Of a stretch of DNA of 28,334 bases, positions 27,750 through 28,334 are shown one piece after another; the first letter of the stretch is position 1, and each line of letters starts with the position of its first letter. The stretch lies in IMG/VR virus record IMGVR_UViG_3300035034_000221, positions 1-28,334 of that record, one strand, 5' to 3'. The notes under the pieces are model-generated. The model was not told the DNA's origin, made no database searches, and worked only from the letters and a program-made list of their open reading frames with translations. Origin of the DNA: a virus. The position numbers and the translations under genes are program-made.

Positions 27750-28334
27750 ATGCTTACGTTTAGAGAATTTGTAATACAGATGCAAGAAGCCATGGAAAAT
27801 CCAGCAACGGTCGATCCACGCACTTTAACACATCTTGGAAAGTTTGCAGATCAAATCTCAAACGCATTTCAACCAACGTTGCCAAGACTGATTAAAAAAA
27901 TCGAATCAGAACTTAGTAAATTTGCTCTTACTCTTGGTGAGCTTGACATGGAAATGGATAGCGATGATGGCGAGAAGGGTTCTGAAGACTTTATGGTCTA
28001 TGATCATTCAACAGGCGAACCAATGAAAAACATTTTCATTACGCTTAAATGGAAGTCCGCCGCCGCTAAAATCTATGACCAATCCCCCGACAAATTAGAA
28101 CTTTCTGTTACACTAACAATCAACGAAATTGATCCTGCTGAATTTGACACGCTGACCAAGGACGCTGTTGTTACTGTTGAACCAGAAGTTTCCGATGCTG
28201 AAAAACCAGTGAACGAAGACACAGAGCAACTTGACGAATTGTCTGGTGCTACACTTGGTTCTTACATCCAAAAAGCAAGAAAAGACATAAAGAAAAAAAT
28301 TACAAAATCTAAAGAACTAGACAATGATGAAAAG
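27750..28334 (+). CDS. probable internal/prohead-core-type protein (partial, runs off right edge)
   Basis: The ATG at 27750 opens 195 codons to the window edge without a stop. The N-terminus MLTFREFVIQMQEAMEN resembles the capsid-targeting sequences of T4-like internal proteins (short MxTFxEF-type helix ending near a Glu where the prohead protease cuts). The visible part is helical then acidic, with a beta-like middle (MKNIFITLKWKSAAAKIYDQ) and a segment LDELSGATLGSYIQKARKDI, a short pattern found in many virion proteins of T4-like phages. A scaffold/core or packaged internal role is inferred. Ribosome site GAGAGATTGAG lies 8 bases before the ATG; two late elements precede it. Confidence 0.65.
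   Translation, partial: MLTFREFVIQMQEAMENPATVDPRTLTHLGKFADQISNAFQPTLPRLIKKIESELSKFALTLGELDMEMDSDDGEKGSEDFMVYDHSTGEPMKNIFITLKWKSAAAKIYDQSPDKLELSVTLTINEIDPAEFDTLTKDAVVTVEPEVSDAEKPVNEDTEQLDELSGATLGSYIQKARKDIKKKITKSKELDNDEK

Overview
The window is part of the genome of a T4-like, contractile-tailed bacteriophage (myovirus) of a Gram-negative, probably aquatic host. The evidence is a set of T4-type virion genes (gp19-family tube proteins, a gp5-like hub, a gp5C-like beta-helix spike, a PAAR tip), T4-type DNA enzymes (RNase H-like 5' exonuclease, two-gene class I ribonucleotide reductase, dCMP deaminase) and T4-type TATAAATA late promoters. The DNA is AT-rich and densely packed, with many 1-40 nt overlaps. 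No integrase, insertion sequence or CRISPR array was seen. Host identity cannot be read directly; consensus sigma70 promoters and good Shine-Dalgarno sites argue for a proteobacterium rather than a Bacteroidetes host.

Layout. Positions 1-2850 hold small leftward accessory genes (DUF551-like, Lar-like zinc ribbon, a secreted peptide, an Nmad5-like protein). Positions 2858-6482 are a leftward virion block (PAAR tip, 958-aa fibre or adhesin, conserved structural protein). Positions 6532-8401 hold a tRNA-Arg(UCU), a SleB-type cell-wall hydrolase, a RuvC-like nuclease and an acidic repeat protein. Positions 8456-12677 are a deoxynucleotide cassette (dCMP deaminase, NrdA, ATP-cone NrdB, a shortened ThyX-like protein, NrdH-type redoxin). 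Positions 12717-15423 centre on an NAD+-type DNA ligase with small genes. Positions 15636-17243 hold a tube-like protein, a ParB-like protein and small genes. Positions 17245-19596 hold an Rnl5-type RNA ligase, acyl carrier protein, a membrane protein and an Sm-like protein. A lone rightward glycosyltransferase lies at 19684-20547, facing a leftward early block (20544-23373). From 23476 to the right edge the genes run rightward and encode tail tube, hub and spike proteins and a partial internal protein.

Regulation is legible. Leftward early units start at TTGACA-N16/17-TATAAT sites (perfect at 2821, 12293, 19638, 22998 and 23419; near-perfect at 1066 and 19238). Structural, lysis and resolvase genes start at TATAAATA (or AATAAATA). 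At two places an early leftward and a late rightward promoter sit back to back. At three genes the late element is exactly five bases from the ATG, which predicts leaderless mRNAs. The most interesting proteins are the ThyX-like protein that has lost its signature motif, the NrdB that carries the ATP-cone missing from NrdA, the hub with an M23 peptidase in place of lysozyme and the spike on a separate gene, and a Kdo-transferase-like glycosyltransferase under a late-type promoter.
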